Shown here: positions 25,304 to 34,149 of the stretch, piece after piece
How the letters are laid out: every line of letters starts with the position of its first letter
Numbering within the stretch: the stretch's first letter is position 1
NCBI RefSeq assembly: GCF_035920365.1
Contig: NZ_CP109150.1
Coordinates: forward strand, 4,526,001 to 4,590,000
DNA length: 64,000 bases
Reading direction: 5' to 3'
Origin: Micromonospora sp. NBC_01740
GTDB lineage: Bacteria > Actinomycetota > Actinomycetes > Mycobacteriales > Micromonosporaceae
The notes under the pieces: model-generated
What the model was told of the DNA's origin: nothing
Databases searched by the model: none
Seen by the model: only the letters and a program-made list of their open reading frames with translations
Translations under genes and position numbers: made by a program

Positions 25304-25912
25304 TCAGGCCGGCGGGACGTCGCCGCCCGGGCCTCCCACCGGCGAGCCGGCAGCGCCGGCCGACGGATCGACGACCCAGTGGTTGGTGCGGAAGAGGCGG
25401 CCGGCGAACTCCGTCTGCTCCTCGCCGACGAGGGCGAAGCCGACCGACCGGCAGATCGCGTTCGACGCGGCGTTGGTCGTGGCGGGGAAGGCGTGGACGA
25501 GGCCCCACCGGCCGTCCGCCCGGGCCAGGGCGAGCACGGCGCGGACGGCTCTGCCCGCCAGGCCCCTGCCCTGGAACTCCGGCACGACCATCCAGCCGAT
25601 CTCGGAGACGCCCCCGTGGGAGTACAGCGTCACCGTCCCCGCCACCTGCGCGGAGTCGCCGGTAATGATCATCTTGATCCAGGCGCTACCGTCCCGGACG
25701 GTCTCGAGGTCACGCCGGAGCTGGGCGGGCACGCGCTCACGCGGCTGCGGGCCGCCCAGCTCCGCCATCACGGCCGGATCGCAGCGCATCCGCACGTACG
25801 CGTCGAGGTCGCCCGGCTCCACGTCGCGCAGCCGCATCCCGACCGCGGGCGGGGCAGCCGTGGGCGCGTCGTCGTCGGGGACCGCGCCGGGGGAGGCATC
25901 CACCCGGCCCAT
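25304..25912 (-). CDS. GNAT-family N-acetyltransferase
   Basis: 202 residues. The acetyl-CoA binding region is VVPEFQGRGLAGRAVRAVLALARADG (motif A), with FPATTNAASNAICRSVGFALVGE after it, typical of RimJ/RimL-like acetyltransferases. The acceptor is unknown. The first 25 residues are Pro/Ala-rich and the fold probably begins near MRLRDVEPGDLDAYV, so the true start might be later. Confidence 0.82.
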   Translation of the reverse strand: MGRVDASPGAVPDDDAPTAAPPAVGMRLRDVEPGDLDAYVRMRCDPAVMAELGGPQPRERVPAQLRRDLETVRDGSAWIKMIITGDSAQVAGTVTLYSHGGVSEIGWMVVPEFQGRGLAGRAVRAVLALARADGRWGLVHAFPATTNAASNAICRSVGFALVGEEQTEFAGRLFRTNHWVVDPSAGAAGSPVGGPGGDVPPA

Positions 25913-25953
25913 CCTCGGTCAGCGCCCACCGCGCGGCAACCCCGCCCGCCGCC

Positions 25954-26820
25954 TCAGCCCTTCTCCGCCCCGCTGGTGAGCCCCTCGGTGAGCAGGCGCT
26001 CGCTGGCGAAGAAGAGGATCACGATGGGCAGGGTGAGGATCACCGAGCCGGCCATCAGGACCGTCTTGGGCACCTCGACGCCGTCCGCGAGCTGCGCCAG
26101 CCCCAGCGACACCGTCCACCGGTGCGGCTTGTCGACCAGGAACAGCAGGGCGAAGAGGAACTCGTTCCAGGCGATCATGAAGTCGTACAGGGCGACGGCC
26201 ATGATGGACGGCGCCGCCAGGGGGAGGCTAACCCGGCGGATGATGCCGAGCCGCCCGGCGCCGTCGATGGCGGCCGACTCCTCCAGGCTGACCGGGATCG
26301 TCTCGAAGTAGTTGCGCAGCATGTAGACCGAGACCGGCAGGGTCTGCGAGATGTAGACCAGCACCAGGCCGAGCAGCGAGCCGCGCAGCCCGGCCCGGGT
26401 GAAGACCACGAAGAGCGGGATGGCGATGACGATCGACGGGAACAGGTAGACCGCCAGGAAGAGGAAGTCGACCTGCCGCCGGCCGAAGAACCGCAGCCGG
26501 GCGACCGCGTACGCGCCGGGGACCGCCACGGCCAGCGTCAGCAGCGTCGCCGCGACGGCGACCAGGCCGCTGTTGCGCATGAAGGTCAGGAATCCCTGGC
26601 CGCCGTCGTCGACGGCCTTCACCACCTCGGCGTACGTGTCGAAGGTCAGCTCGCCCAGCCCCACGACCAGCGAGCCGGGGTCGAGCAGCAGCCGCTCGAT
26701 GGGGCGCACCGAGAGCACCAGCATGTAGTAGAAGGGAAAGACGGTGACCAGCAGGAACGCGGCGATCACCAGCCGGCGCAGCCAGCGCAGGCCCACCGTC
26801 TCGATCCGGTCCCGGTCCAT
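25954..26820 (-). CDS. Carbohydrate ABC transporter permease (MalG type)
   Basis: 288 residues, six predicted membrane helices. The EAA loop for the ATPase contact reads EESAAIDGAGRLGIIRRVSLP. The last residues (TSGAEKG) match the usual MalG-like C-terminus. The ATG overlaps the stop of the first permease gene (ATGA). No ATPase gene is present, as is common for actinomycete sugar importers that share MsiK. Confidence 0.92.
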   Translation of the reverse strand: MDRDRIETVGLRWLRRLVIAAFLLVTVFPFYYMLVLSVRPIERLLLDPGSLVVGLGELTFDTYAEVVKAVDDGGQGFLTFMRNSGLVAVAATLLTLAVAVPGAYAVARLRFFGRRQVDFLFLAVYLFPSIVIAIPLFVVFTRAGLRGSLLGLVLVYISQTLPVSVYMLRNYFETIPVSLEESAAIDGAGRLGIIRRVSLPLAAPSIMAVALYDFMIAWNEFLFALLFLVDKPHRWTVSLGLAQLADGVEVPKTVLMAGSVILTLPIVILFFASERLLTEGLTSGAEKG

Positions 26821-27782
26821 CAGCCGTCCCTCCGTCCGCCGAAGAAGCGCAGGTACACCACCACGAACACGATGAGCACCACGGCGAGCACGACCGCCTG
26901 CGCCGCCGCCGCGCCGATGTCCGTACGCGCGGTCAGGAACTCGTAGACCCGGACGCTGACCACCTCGGTGCCGGCGGCCCCGCCGGTGAGCAGGTAGACG
27001 TCGTCGAACTTGTTGAACGTCATGATGAAGCGCAGCACCCCCAGCAGGCCGATCACCGGCAGCAGCTGCGGCAGCAGGATGTGCCGGAACCGCTGGGTGG
27101 GCGTGGCCCCGTCGACCCGGGCCGCCTCCTCCAGTTCGCCCGGCACCGCTTGGAGCCGGGCGAGCAGGAACAGGAACGCGAAGGGGAAGTAGCGCCACGC
27201 CTCGAAGGCGACGACCGTGGCCAGGGCCGTCGACTCCTGGGACAGGAACGGCACCGGGGTGTCCCAGCCGAGGAACCGCCGGCCCCAGTCGTTGACGATG
27301 CCGAGCTGGGGGTCGAGCATCACCTGCCAGACGAAGGTGACCGCGACCACCGGCGCCACGTACGGCAGCAGCATCGACGCGCGCACCAGGGTGCGACCCC
27401 GGAACGGCCGGCGGACGACCAGCGCCGCCACCAGGCCGAGCACGATCGAGCCGGCGGTGCTGGCCACGGCGTAGACCAGTGTGGTCCACAGCGTGTCGGC
27501 GAAGCCGGGGGTGTTCAGCACCCGCTCGACGTTGTCCATCGTGAACTCGCCGAACAGCCCGGTACGCCGCAGCGTCGCCAGGCGTACCCGCTGGAAGGCC
27601 AACACGACGGTCCAGACGATGGGGATGCCGATCACGGCGACCACGACGAGCAGGGTCGGGGCGACCAGCGCGAGCCCGGCGCGGGACTCGCGGCGGCGCA
27701 GGGTCAGTGGTCTGCGGCGGCGGGCCGGGGCCGGCCGCTCCCGGGCGGGGGAGCGGCCGGTGTCCGGTGGGGCGGTGGTCAA
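26820..27782 (-). CDS. Carbohydrate ABC transporter permease (MalF type)
   Basis: 320 residues. After an Arg/Pro-rich N-terminus come six membrane helices and the EAA loop ELEEAARVDGATPTQRFRHI. The TTG start overlaps the stop of the binding-protein gene (TTGA), and the stop overlaps the next permease start, so all three transporter genes are coupled. Together with the MalG-type permease it forms the membrane channel for a sugar or sugar derivative. Confidence 0.9.
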   Translation of the reverse strand: MTTAPPDTGRSPARERPAPARRRRPLTLRRRESRAGLALVAPTLLVVVAVIGIPIVWTVVLAFQRVRLATLRRTGLFGEFTMDNVERVLNTPGFADTLWTTLVYAVASTAGSIVLGLVAALVVRRPFRGRTLVRASMLLPYVAPVVAVTFVWQVMLDPQLGIVNDWGRRFLGWDTPVPFLSQESTALATVVAFEAWRYFPFAFLFLLARLQAVPGELEEAARVDGATPTQRFRHILLPQLLPVIGLLGVLRFIMTFNKFDDVYLLTGGAAGTEVVSVRVYEFLTARTDIGAAAAQAVVLAVVLIVFVVVYLRFFGGRRDG

Positions 27783-29173
27783 TTGACGCCCGCCTTGATC
27801 GCCTCCACGTCCTTCTTCGCCCGTCCGGCGGCCGCTGCGGCGTCGGTCTTGCCGGCGACCACGTCGTTCAGGGCCTTGGGCACCGGCAGCTCGCCGAGGA
27901 TCGCGCCGACGAGCTTGCCCTGGCCCTGGGTGAGCCCCCACCGCTGGAAGGTGTCGGGGCTGCGGCGCAGGCTGGCGAGCACCTCCTCGCCGTAGACCTC
28001 GGCGAGCGGCTTCCTGGTGTCGACGCCGGCCTGGCTGGTGTTCCAGGCGGTGAGGAACTTCTCCGGCTCCTGCGGCGTGCCCTTGCGGACGGGGAAGCGC
28101 CCCTCGGGGGACATGCCGAACCAGCGCGGGTAGCCGTCGCCGAGCATGTGCTCCACGAAGGACCTCGCCGGGTCGGCGGCGGCGCCGTCGAGCACGGCCC
28201 AGGAGCTGATCTCGCCGTACTGGGCGGGTTCGGCGCCGTTCGGGCCCTTGATCGCGGTGACGAAGCCGCTGTTCTTCGCGAGGAACGCCGGGTCGGCCTG
28301 GCACTGCGGGCAGGTCGGCCTGGCGTCGTCGCGCAGGCCGGCCAGCTCGTCGAGGATGAACGGCGACCAGACCAGCATGGCCGCCTTGCCGGCGAAGTAG
28401 GTGGCCCGGGTGGTGTCGACGTCCTGCGCGCCCCTGACCGAGCTGGTGCGCATCAGGTCGCCGTAGAACCGGAACGCCTCGACGCACTCCGGGGAGTCCA
28501 GCTTCACGGCCCCGGAGTCGTCGGTGAGCTGGCAGTTGTTGGCGAGCGCGAGGTGTTCGAAGGTCTGCTGGGTGAACACGTCGCCGGGGGCGGTGGCGGC
28601 GGTGACGCCCGCGACGCCGCCGGTGTTGAGCCTCGTCGCGGCGGCGGCGATCCTCTCGTACGTGTCGGGGGCGGGCAGCCCGGCGGCGGCGAACAGGTCC
28701 TTGCGGTAGACGAGCAACTGCCCCCAGCCGTCGCTGGGCACGGCGAGCTGCGTGCCGTCGTCCGCGGTCAGCTCCAGGGCCCGCGGCGAGAAGGTCTGCC
28801 TGCCGAGCTTCTCGACGACCTCCGCGTTCGCCGAGGAGTGCAGCAGTTCGTTGCCGGCGAGGGTGCGCACGCCGGCGAGCGACACCGAACCGACCACGTC
28901 GGGCAGTTCGCCGGCGGCGGCGCTGGTGGCGATCAGGGCGGGGAACTGGTCCTCGTTCACGGTGACCAGGTCGACGGCGATGCCGGTGCTGGCGGTGAAG
29001 TCCGCGATGATCGCCTTGGTGGCGGTGACCCGGTCGGCCACGTCCTCCAAGCTCCACACGGTGATCTTCCTGCTGTTGTTGTCGGATTCTTCGTCGCCGC
29101 AGCCCAGCAGACCGGCCCCGGTGACTGCCATGATCAGGGTGGCGGCGAGTATCCGCATCGGAGGTGCTGACAT
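27779..29173 (-). CDS. Sugar-binding lipoprotein of the ABC transporter
   Basis: 464 residues, extracellular solute-binding protein family 1. The signal peptide ends in the lipobox LLGC. Hallmarks are TVWSLEDV near the mature N-terminus, PDGWGQLLVYRKDLFAAAGLP-like text in the middle, and AMLVWSPFIL. Of the possible starts, ATG 29173 has AGAGGAG 8 nt upstream, while GTG 29182 is too close to it. The ligand is probably a disaccharide or glycoside degraded by the divergent enzymes at 29290-32506. Confidence 0.9.
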   Translation of the reverse strand: MSAPPMRILAATLIMAVTGAGLLGCGDEESDNNSRKITVWSLEDVADRVTATKAIIADFTASTGIAVDLVTVNEDQFPALIATSAAAGELPDVVGSVSLAGVRTLAGNELLHSSANAEVVEKLGRQTFSPRALELTADDGTQLAVPSDGWGQLLVYRKDLFAAAGLPAPDTYERIAAAATRLNTGGVAGVTAATAPGDVFTQQTFEHLALANNCQLTDDSGAVKLDSPECVEAFRFYGDLMRTSSVRGAQDVDTTRATYFAGKAAMLVWSPFILDELAGLRDDARPTCPQCQADPAFLAKNSGFVTAIKGPNGAEPAQYGEISSWAVLDGAAADPARSFVEHMLGDGYPRWFGMSPEGRFPVRKGTPQEPEKFLTAWNTSQAGVDTRKPLAEVYGEEVLASLRRSPDTFQRWGLTQGQGKLVGAILGELPVPKALNDVVAGKTDAAAAAGRAKKDVEAIKAGVN

Positions 29174-29289
29174 CGGTGGCACTCCTCTCGAAGGGTATAC
29201 AAGGGATTCAACCCCTTCGATTGATCAATTACAAGACATATGCCGATTTATTGCCTACGATGGAGCCCAGTGCTACCGGGATGTGACTC
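29174..29289. promoter_or_regulatory. Divergent control region of the sugar transporter and catabolic operons
   Basis: 116 AT-richer nt between the two divergent operons. It contains the 10-bp palindrome ATTGATCAAT (29220-29229) and, on the plus strand, a TACGAT -10-like hexamer (29256-29261). A single regulator bound here could control both directions. No regulator gene is adjacent. Confidence 0.45.
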
Positions 29290-30330
29290 ATGGTCAACTG
29301 GGTTGTCTCACTCGCCGGGCCCCGACGGATCAGCCTCGAGCCCTGCCCCCCGGATCCGCTCGGCCCCGGTCGGGTCCGCGTCCGCACCTGCTACTCCGGC
29401 ATCTCGGCCGGCACGGAGCTCACCCTCTACCGGGGCAGCAACCCCCGGCTGAGCAAGGACTGGGACGACGTCAGCCGGATGTTCGTGCCCCGGCAGACCG
29501 CGGTGCCGTACCCGCTGGTGGGCTTCGGCTACGAGGAGGTCGGCGAGATCATCGAGGTCGCGCCCGACGTGGCCGACCGGCGCGCCGGGCAGGTCGTCTG
29601 GGGCATCTGGGGGCACCGCGCCGAGGCCGTCGTGCCCGCCGACACGGTGCACCCGCTGCCCGCCGGGCTGGATCCCCTCGCGGCGGTCTTCGCCCGCCCG
29701 GGGGCGATCGCCCTCACCGCCGTGCTCGCCGGCGACCTGCACCTGGGCGACTGGGTCGCGGTCTTCGGCCAAGGCGTCATCGGGCTGCTCGCCACCCGGC
29801 TCGCCGCCCTCTCCGGCGCACGCGTGGTCGCCGTCGACCGGGTGCCCGCCCGGCTGGCGCACGCCGGCCGACTCGGCGCCCGGATCGTCGTCGACGCGGG
29901 TGCCGAGTCCGCCGCGGCCGTGCTGCGCCGGGCCACCGGCGGCCGGGGCGCGGACGTCTGCCTGGAACTGTCCGGGGCGTACCCGGCGCTGCACGAGGCG
30001 ATCCGCTCCACCGCTCACGCCGGTCGCGTCGTGGCCGCCGGCTTCTACCAGGGACAGGCCGACGGGCTCGGCCTGGGTGAGGAGTTCCACCACAACCGGA
30101 TCCAGCTGGTGGCGGCCCAGGTCTCCGGGCCGACCCCGGCGCCCGGCATGGCCGGCCGGTGGACCGGGGCCCGCGTCGCACACACCTTCATGGACCTGGT
30201 GGCCGAGGGCAGCGTCGACCCGCTGCCGCTCGTGAGCCACGTCGTCGACGCGAGCGCGGTGGCCGACGCGCTGGCGCTGCTCGACCGCGGTGACGCGGAC
30301 GCCCTCCAAGTGGTGCTGAGGTTCCCATGA
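29290..30330 (+). CDS. Medium-chain dehydrogenase (zinc-less MDR type)
   Basis: 346 residues. The GroES-like N-terminal domain reads YSGISAGTELTLYRG, so the usual first zinc cysteine is replaced by Ser, and the structural zinc cysteines are also missing. The Rossmann domain is intact (VFGQGVIGLLATRLAALSGARVVAVD). This resembles BchC/KDSI-type dehydrogenases that act on sugar or cyclitol hydroxyls. It overlaps the next gene by 4 nt and is the first gene of the operon opposite the sugar transporter. Confidence 0.85.
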   Translation: MVNWVVSLAGPRRISLEPCPPDPLGPGRVRVRTCYSGISAGTELTLYRGSNPRLSKDWDDVSRMFVPRQTAVPYPLVGFGYEEVGEIIEVAPDVADRRAGQVVWGIWGHRAEAVVPADTVHPLPAGLDPLAAVFARPGAIALTAVLAGDLHLGDWVAVFGQGVIGLLATRLAALSGARVVAVDRVPARLAHAGRLGARIVVDAGAESAAAVLRRATGGRGADVCLELSGAYPALHEAIRSTAHAGRVVAAGFYQGQADGLGLGEEFHHNRIQLVAAQVSGPTPAPGMAGRWTGARVAHTFMDLVAEGSVDPLPLVSHVVDASAVADALALLDRGDADALQVVLRFP

Positions 30331-31145
30331 CGATTCCCCTGGCCTGCCAGGAGCAGCTCCTGCCGGGCACCGACCTGATCCAGAAGTACGCGCTCGCCAC
30401 CGCGCTCGGCTACGACGCGATCGAGCTGCGCGGCTCCGGCGACCTCGGCCTCGCCCGCCGGCTGCCCGAGCTGCGCCGGGCCCGCGCCGCCGGGGTGGTC
30501 ATGCCCACCGTCTGCGTGGAGATGGACCACTTCATCGGCGACTTCGACCCCGAGCGCTCCCGCGACGCCGTACGCAACCTGCGCTCCCAGCTCTCCGTGA
30601 TGGCCGAGCTCGGCGGTGTCGGCGCGATGACCCCGGCCGCGTGGGGGATGTTCTCCCGGCGGCTGCCGCCGTTCGAGCCGCCCCGCCCACCCGCCGCCGA
30701 CCGGCAGGTGCTCGTCGACGCCCTGGGCGAGCTGGGGGAGCACGCCCGCGCCGAGGGGGTCACCCTCTTCCTGGAACCGCTCAACCGGTACGAGGACCAC
30801 ATGGTCAACCGGCTCGCCGACGCGGTCGCCCTCTGCGCGGCCGTCGGGCTGCCCACGGTGCGGGTGGTGGCGGACACCTTCCACATGAACATCGAGGAGG
30901 ACGACGTGCACCGGGCGCTGCGCGCCGCCGCCCCGTACCTCGGGCACGTGCAGGTCAGCGACTCCAACCGCCACCAGCCCGGCGCCGGGCACCTCGACTG
31001 GCCGGCGCTGCTCCGCACCCTGCTGGAGCTCGACTACCGGGGCTGGCTGGCGCTGGAGTGCCGGCTGCGCGGCGACCCCGTACGCGCCCTGCACCAGGCC
31101 GCCGCCGTGCTGCGTCACGCCCAACCCCGGCAGGCGGCGGCGTGA
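30327..31145 (+). CDS. Sugar phosphate isomerase/epimerase (xylose isomerase-like TIM barrel)
   Basis: 272 residues of the AP endonuclease 2 / xylose isomerase-like barrel. Metal-binding acids and histidines fall in FLEPLNRYEDHMVN, VVADTFHMNIEEDD and GHVQVSDSNRHQPGAGHLDW, ending LALECRLRGDP. Such enzymes isomerise or epimerise keto-sugars, inosose or related compounds. ATGA overlap with the dehydrogenase and GTGA overlap with the glycosidase place it in the middle of a tight three-gene operon. A dehydrogenase plus an isomerase often form a 3-keto-sugar route. Confidence 0.88.
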   Translation: MTIPLACQEQLLPGTDLIQKYALATALGYDAIELRGSGDLGLARRLPELRRARAAGVVMPTVCVEMDHFIGDFDPERSRDAVRNLRSQLSVMAELGGVGAMTPAAWGMFSRRLPPFEPPRPPAADRQVLVDALGELGEHARAEGVTLFLEPLNRYEDHMVNRLADAVALCAAVGLPTVRVVADTFHMNIEEDDVHRALRAAAPYLGHVQVSDSNRHQPGAGHLDWPALLRTLLELDYRGWLALECRLRGDPVRALHQAAAVLRHAQPRQAAA

Positions 31146-32506
31146 GCACCGGGACCGCCGGCGGCCCGCCCACCGCCGTCGACGCCGGCGCCCACGACCG
31201 GGGGGCCCTGCGCCGCCTCGCCGTCGCCACCCTCGACGCCAACTGGGAACACGACCACACGGTGCCCTCGCGCACCCTCTACCCGCACCAGTGGAGCTGG
31301 GACTCGGCATTCATCGCGATCGGCTGGTCCCACGTCCGCCCCGAGCGCGCCTGGTGCGAGCTGGCCAGCCTGTTCCGCGCCCAGTGGGTCGACGGGCGGG
31401 TGCCGCACATCGTGTTCAACCCGGCCCTGCGGGTCGGCTCGTACTTCCCCGGGCCGGAGTTCTGGGAGTCGGGGCTCGCCGAGGGCGCCCCGGCGGCCGC
31501 CACCTCCGGGCTGATCCAGCCGCCCGTGCACGCGCCCGCCGCCTGGCTCGCGTACCGGCGGTGCCCCTCGGAGCAGGCGCGGGCCGCGCTGCGCCGGCTC
31601 TATCCCCGGCTGGTGGCCCAGCAGCGCTACCTCGCGACCCGCCGGGACGTCGGCGGGGGCGGGCTGGCCTGCATCGTCCACCCGTGGGAGTCCGGGCTGG
31701 ACAACAGCCCCGCCTGGGACGCGCCGATGGCGGCGGTGCCCGCCGACGCGGCCGTCATGCGCGCGTACCGCCGGCACGACACCGCGCACGCCGACGCCGC
31801 GCACCGGCCCACGGACCTCGACTACGCGCGCTACGTCGCGATCGTGGCGTCCTACCGCGAGCGCCGCTACCGCGACGACGACCTCGCCGGCCGGCACCCG
31901 TTCCTGGTGGAGTGTCCGCTGGTCAACGCCGCCATGGGCGCCGCCGAGCACGCCCTCGCCCGGATCGCGCCGCTGGTCGGCGCCGACCCCGGCCCGCACC
32001 GGGAGCGCGCCGCGCGGATCACCGAGGCCCTGGTGCGCCGGCTGTACGAGCCGACGACGGGCACCTTCCACCCTCGGGACCTGCGCGCCGACCGCCTCGT
32101 GCCGGCCCGGACGGTGCTCGGGCTGGCCCCGCTGGTCCTGCCCGACCTGCCCGCGCGGCAGGTGTCGGCGCTGGTCGCCGAGGCCTGCTCGCCGCGCTTC
32201 GGGCTGGCCGCCCGGATGGACCGGCCGCTGCCCAGCCACGACCGCACCGCGCCGGACTTCGAGCCGCTGCGCTACTGGCGCGGGCCGAGCTGGATGAACG
32301 TCAACTGGCTGGTGCGCCGGGGGCTGCTGCGCCACGGCCGTCCGGACCTGGCGGCCGGCCTGCGCGACTCGATGATCGAGCTGGTGGCCCGCTCCGGCTG
32401 CCACGAGTACTTCCACCCGGACACCGGGGCTGGGCTGGGCTCACCGGCGTTCGGCTGGACGGCCGCGCTGCTGCTCGACGTCCTCGCCGACGACCCGGCC
32501 GGCTGA
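31142..32506 (+). CDS. GH63-like glycoside hydrolase (glucosyl/mannosylglycerate hydrolase type)
   Basis: 454 residues, one (alpha/alpha)6 barrel. It reads NWEHDHTVPSRTLYPHQWSWDSAFIAIGW at the start, then HPWESGLDNSPAWD and RYWRGPSWMNVNWLV. These fit the single-domain GH63 hydrolases such as bacterial glucosylglycerate/mannosylglycerate hydrolases (about 420-450 residues) and the trehalase-like clan. No signal peptide, so it acts in the cytosol on an imported substrate. The GTG start overlaps the isomerase stop. The substrate is inferred from family and transporter context only. Confidence 0.83.
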   Translation: MSTGTAGGPPTAVDAGAHDRGALRRLAVATLDANWEHDHTVPSRTLYPHQWSWDSAFIAIGWSHVRPERAWCELASLFRAQWVDGRVPHIVFNPALRVGSYFPGPEFWESGLAEGAPAAATSGLIQPPVHAPAAWLAYRRCPSEQARAALRRLYPRLVAQQRYLATRRDVGGGGLACIVHPWESGLDNSPAWDAPMAAVPADAAVMRAYRRHDTAHADAAHRPTDLDYARYVAIVASYRERRYRDDDLAGRHPFLVECPLVNAAMGAAEHALARIAPLVGADPGPHRERAARITEALVRRLYEPTTGTFHPRDLRADRLVPARTVLGLAPLVLPDLPARQVSALVAEACSPRFGLAARMDRPLPSHDRTAPDFEPLRYWRGPSWMNVNWLVRRGLLRHGRPDLAAGLRDSMIELVARSGCHEYFHPDTGAGLGSPAFGWTAALLLDVLADDPAG

Positions 32507-32644
32507 TACCGGCCGGGTCGTCCCCGGTCAGCCGGCGGGTACAACGTCCGTCGACCGCCCCGCGCCCGGGTCGGCCGGACGGCGGGGTCGTTTACCGGTG
32601 CCGGGCGCGGGTAAGCGTGGGGCCGCTGACGACAGGAGGCTGCC

Positions 32645-33034
32645 GTGCGGTTCCCCCTCTTCGTCGACGCGGTGTCGCGCCGCGCCGGACTACCCACCGC
32701 CCAGGCCGCCACGATCGCCCGCGCCGTGTTGCAGACCATGGTGGAACGGATGAGCGGCGGTACGGCCGGTTACCTCCCCGACGAACTCGACGGCTACCTC
32801 GCGGGCCCCGGTGCCGGCGACGGCCCGCCCGGCGCGCCCGGTCCGGCGGACTTCGTGCGTCGGGTGGGGGAGCGGGCCGGGACGGACGAGGCCACCGCCC
32901 GGGCGGGAACCGGTGCCGTCTTCGCCACCCTGCGGGAGGCGGTCACCGTCGACGAGTTCCGCGACATGGTGGCCCGGCTGCCCCGGGACTTCGACGGCAT
33001 GACCCAACCGATCCCCCGACCCGACGACGCCTGA
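32645..33034 (+). CDS. DUF2267 family protein
   Basis: 129 residues. It has two short helical repeats of the DUF2267 type: FVDAVSRRAGLPTAQAATIARAVLQTMVERM and DFVRRVGERAGTDEATARAGTGAVFATLREAVTVDEFRDMVARLPRDF. The GTG start has AGGAGG 6 nt upstream. No biochemical role is established. A clear paralogue lies at 61179, next to a DUF2795 gene. Confidence 0.85.
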   Translation: MRFPLFVDAVSRRAGLPTAQAATIARAVLQTMVERMSGGTAGYLPDELDGYLAGPGAGDGPPGAPGPADFVRRVGERAGTDEATARAGTGAVFATLREAVTVDEFRDMVARLPRDFDGMTQPIPRPDDA

Positions 33035-33218
33035 CCGGCCACCCGCCACCGCCCACGCACCGTCGCGGCGGCCCGCCACGCGGATCCTTGCGGGCGGGCG
33101 TCGAGCCTTATGCTGCTTCCGACCCGAAGGTATAGGCAGATCATGAGGCCCCTCCCGGAGCATGGTGGTCGGCCCGATCGCGGTCGGCCCGCCGATGCCT
33201 CGGAGGGCGCCGCACCCC

Positions 33219-33280
33219 GGGTCGCTCCGGCGCGCCGGAGCGACCCACCACCCGTTCCGGCGCCAGCGGCACCGGAACGG
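33219..33280. repeat. Two strong hairpins in the leader of the thioesterase gene
   Basis: A perfect 28-bp palindrome (GGGTCGCTCCGGCG at 33219-33232 with its complement at 33233-33246) is followed by a second perfect stem, CCGTTCCGG (33252-33260) with CCGGAACGG (33272-33280), loop 11 nt. Both lie between a likely promoter near 33109 (TATGCT) and the thioesterase start at 33304. There is no T-run. An RNA control element or a protein-binding site is possible. Confidence 0.7.
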
Positions 33281-33303
33281 CCCCTCCCGACGAAAGGCGC
33301 GCG

Positions 33304-34062
33304 GTGACCTGGTTCCTCTCCGCCGGCGGCTGGCACCCGGCGCCGGTCCAACTCTTCTGCCTGCCCTACGCGGGCGGGGGCGCGACCGTCTACCGGCGCT
33401 GGCAGGACGAGCTCGGCCCCGACGTCGAGGTGCTGCCGGTGCAACTGCCCGGCCGCGAGAACCGGATCAGCGAGAACCCGGTGTTCAAGGTCGTCGACGT
33501 CGCGCACGCCATCGCCGAGCGGGCCCGTGGCCCGTACGCGATCTACGGCCACTCGATGGGCGGCCGGGTCGCCTTCGAGGTCGTCCGCGAGCTGCGCCGC
33601 GCCGGGCGTCCGCTGCCGCTGCGGCTCTACGTCGGCGGCGCCCGCGCCCCGCACGTCAGCGCGCCCAGCCACTTCGACGGGCTGTCCCGGGTGGACGACG
33701 ACGAACTGCTGCGTCGCCTGGCGGCCGGCGGCGGACTGCCGGCGGGGCTGCTGGACTACCCGGAGCTGGTCGAGCTGCTGCTGCCCCTGCTGCGCGCCGA
33801 CCTCGCCCGGGTGGACGACTACCGCTACACCCCCGAGGAGCCGCTGCCGATGCCGATCGTGGCGTTCAGCGGGCGCGGCGACGACACCGTCTACCGGGAG
33901 CACAGCGCCGGCTGGCGGGAGCACACCGCCGCCGGCTTCACCCTGCACGAGATCGACGGCGGGCACTTCTTCCTCAACGAGCGGCTGCCCGACCTGCTCG
34001 CCGTGATCCGGGCGGACCTCACCGCCGCCCGCACCGACGCGGCCACCCGCCACCACGGGTGA
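33304..34062 (+). CDS. Type II thioesterase (alpha/beta hydrolase)
   Basis: 252 residues. FCLPYAGGGATVYRRW and the nucleophile motif GHSMGG are followed by a late Asp in FSGRGDDTVYREH and the catalytic His in GGHFFLNERL. This is the TE II type that clears misprimed carrier proteins in polyketide and nonribosomal peptide synthesis. GTG start with GAAAGG upstream. No synthase is within the window. The oxygenase gene 87 nt downstream is also a natural-product type, so the pair may serve a distant cluster. Confidence 0.9.
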   Translation: MTWFLSAGGWHPAPVQLFCLPYAGGGATVYRRWQDELGPDVEVLPVQLPGRENRISENPVFKVVDVAHAIAERARGPYAIYGHSMGGRVAFEVVRELRRAGRPLPLRLYVGGARAPHVSAPSHFDGLSRVDDDELLRRLAAGGGLPAGLLDYPELVELLLPLLRADLARVDDYRYTPEEPLPMPIVAFSGRGDDTVYREHSAGWREHTAAGFTLHEIDGGHFFLNERLPDLLAVIRADLTAARTDAATRHHG

Positions 34063-34149
34063 GCCGCCCCGCCACGGCCGCCCTCCGGGCCGCCATCCCG
34101 CTGTTCCGCGGCAGCCCGCGGCGACGGCGGCGACGACAGGAGCGAGAGC

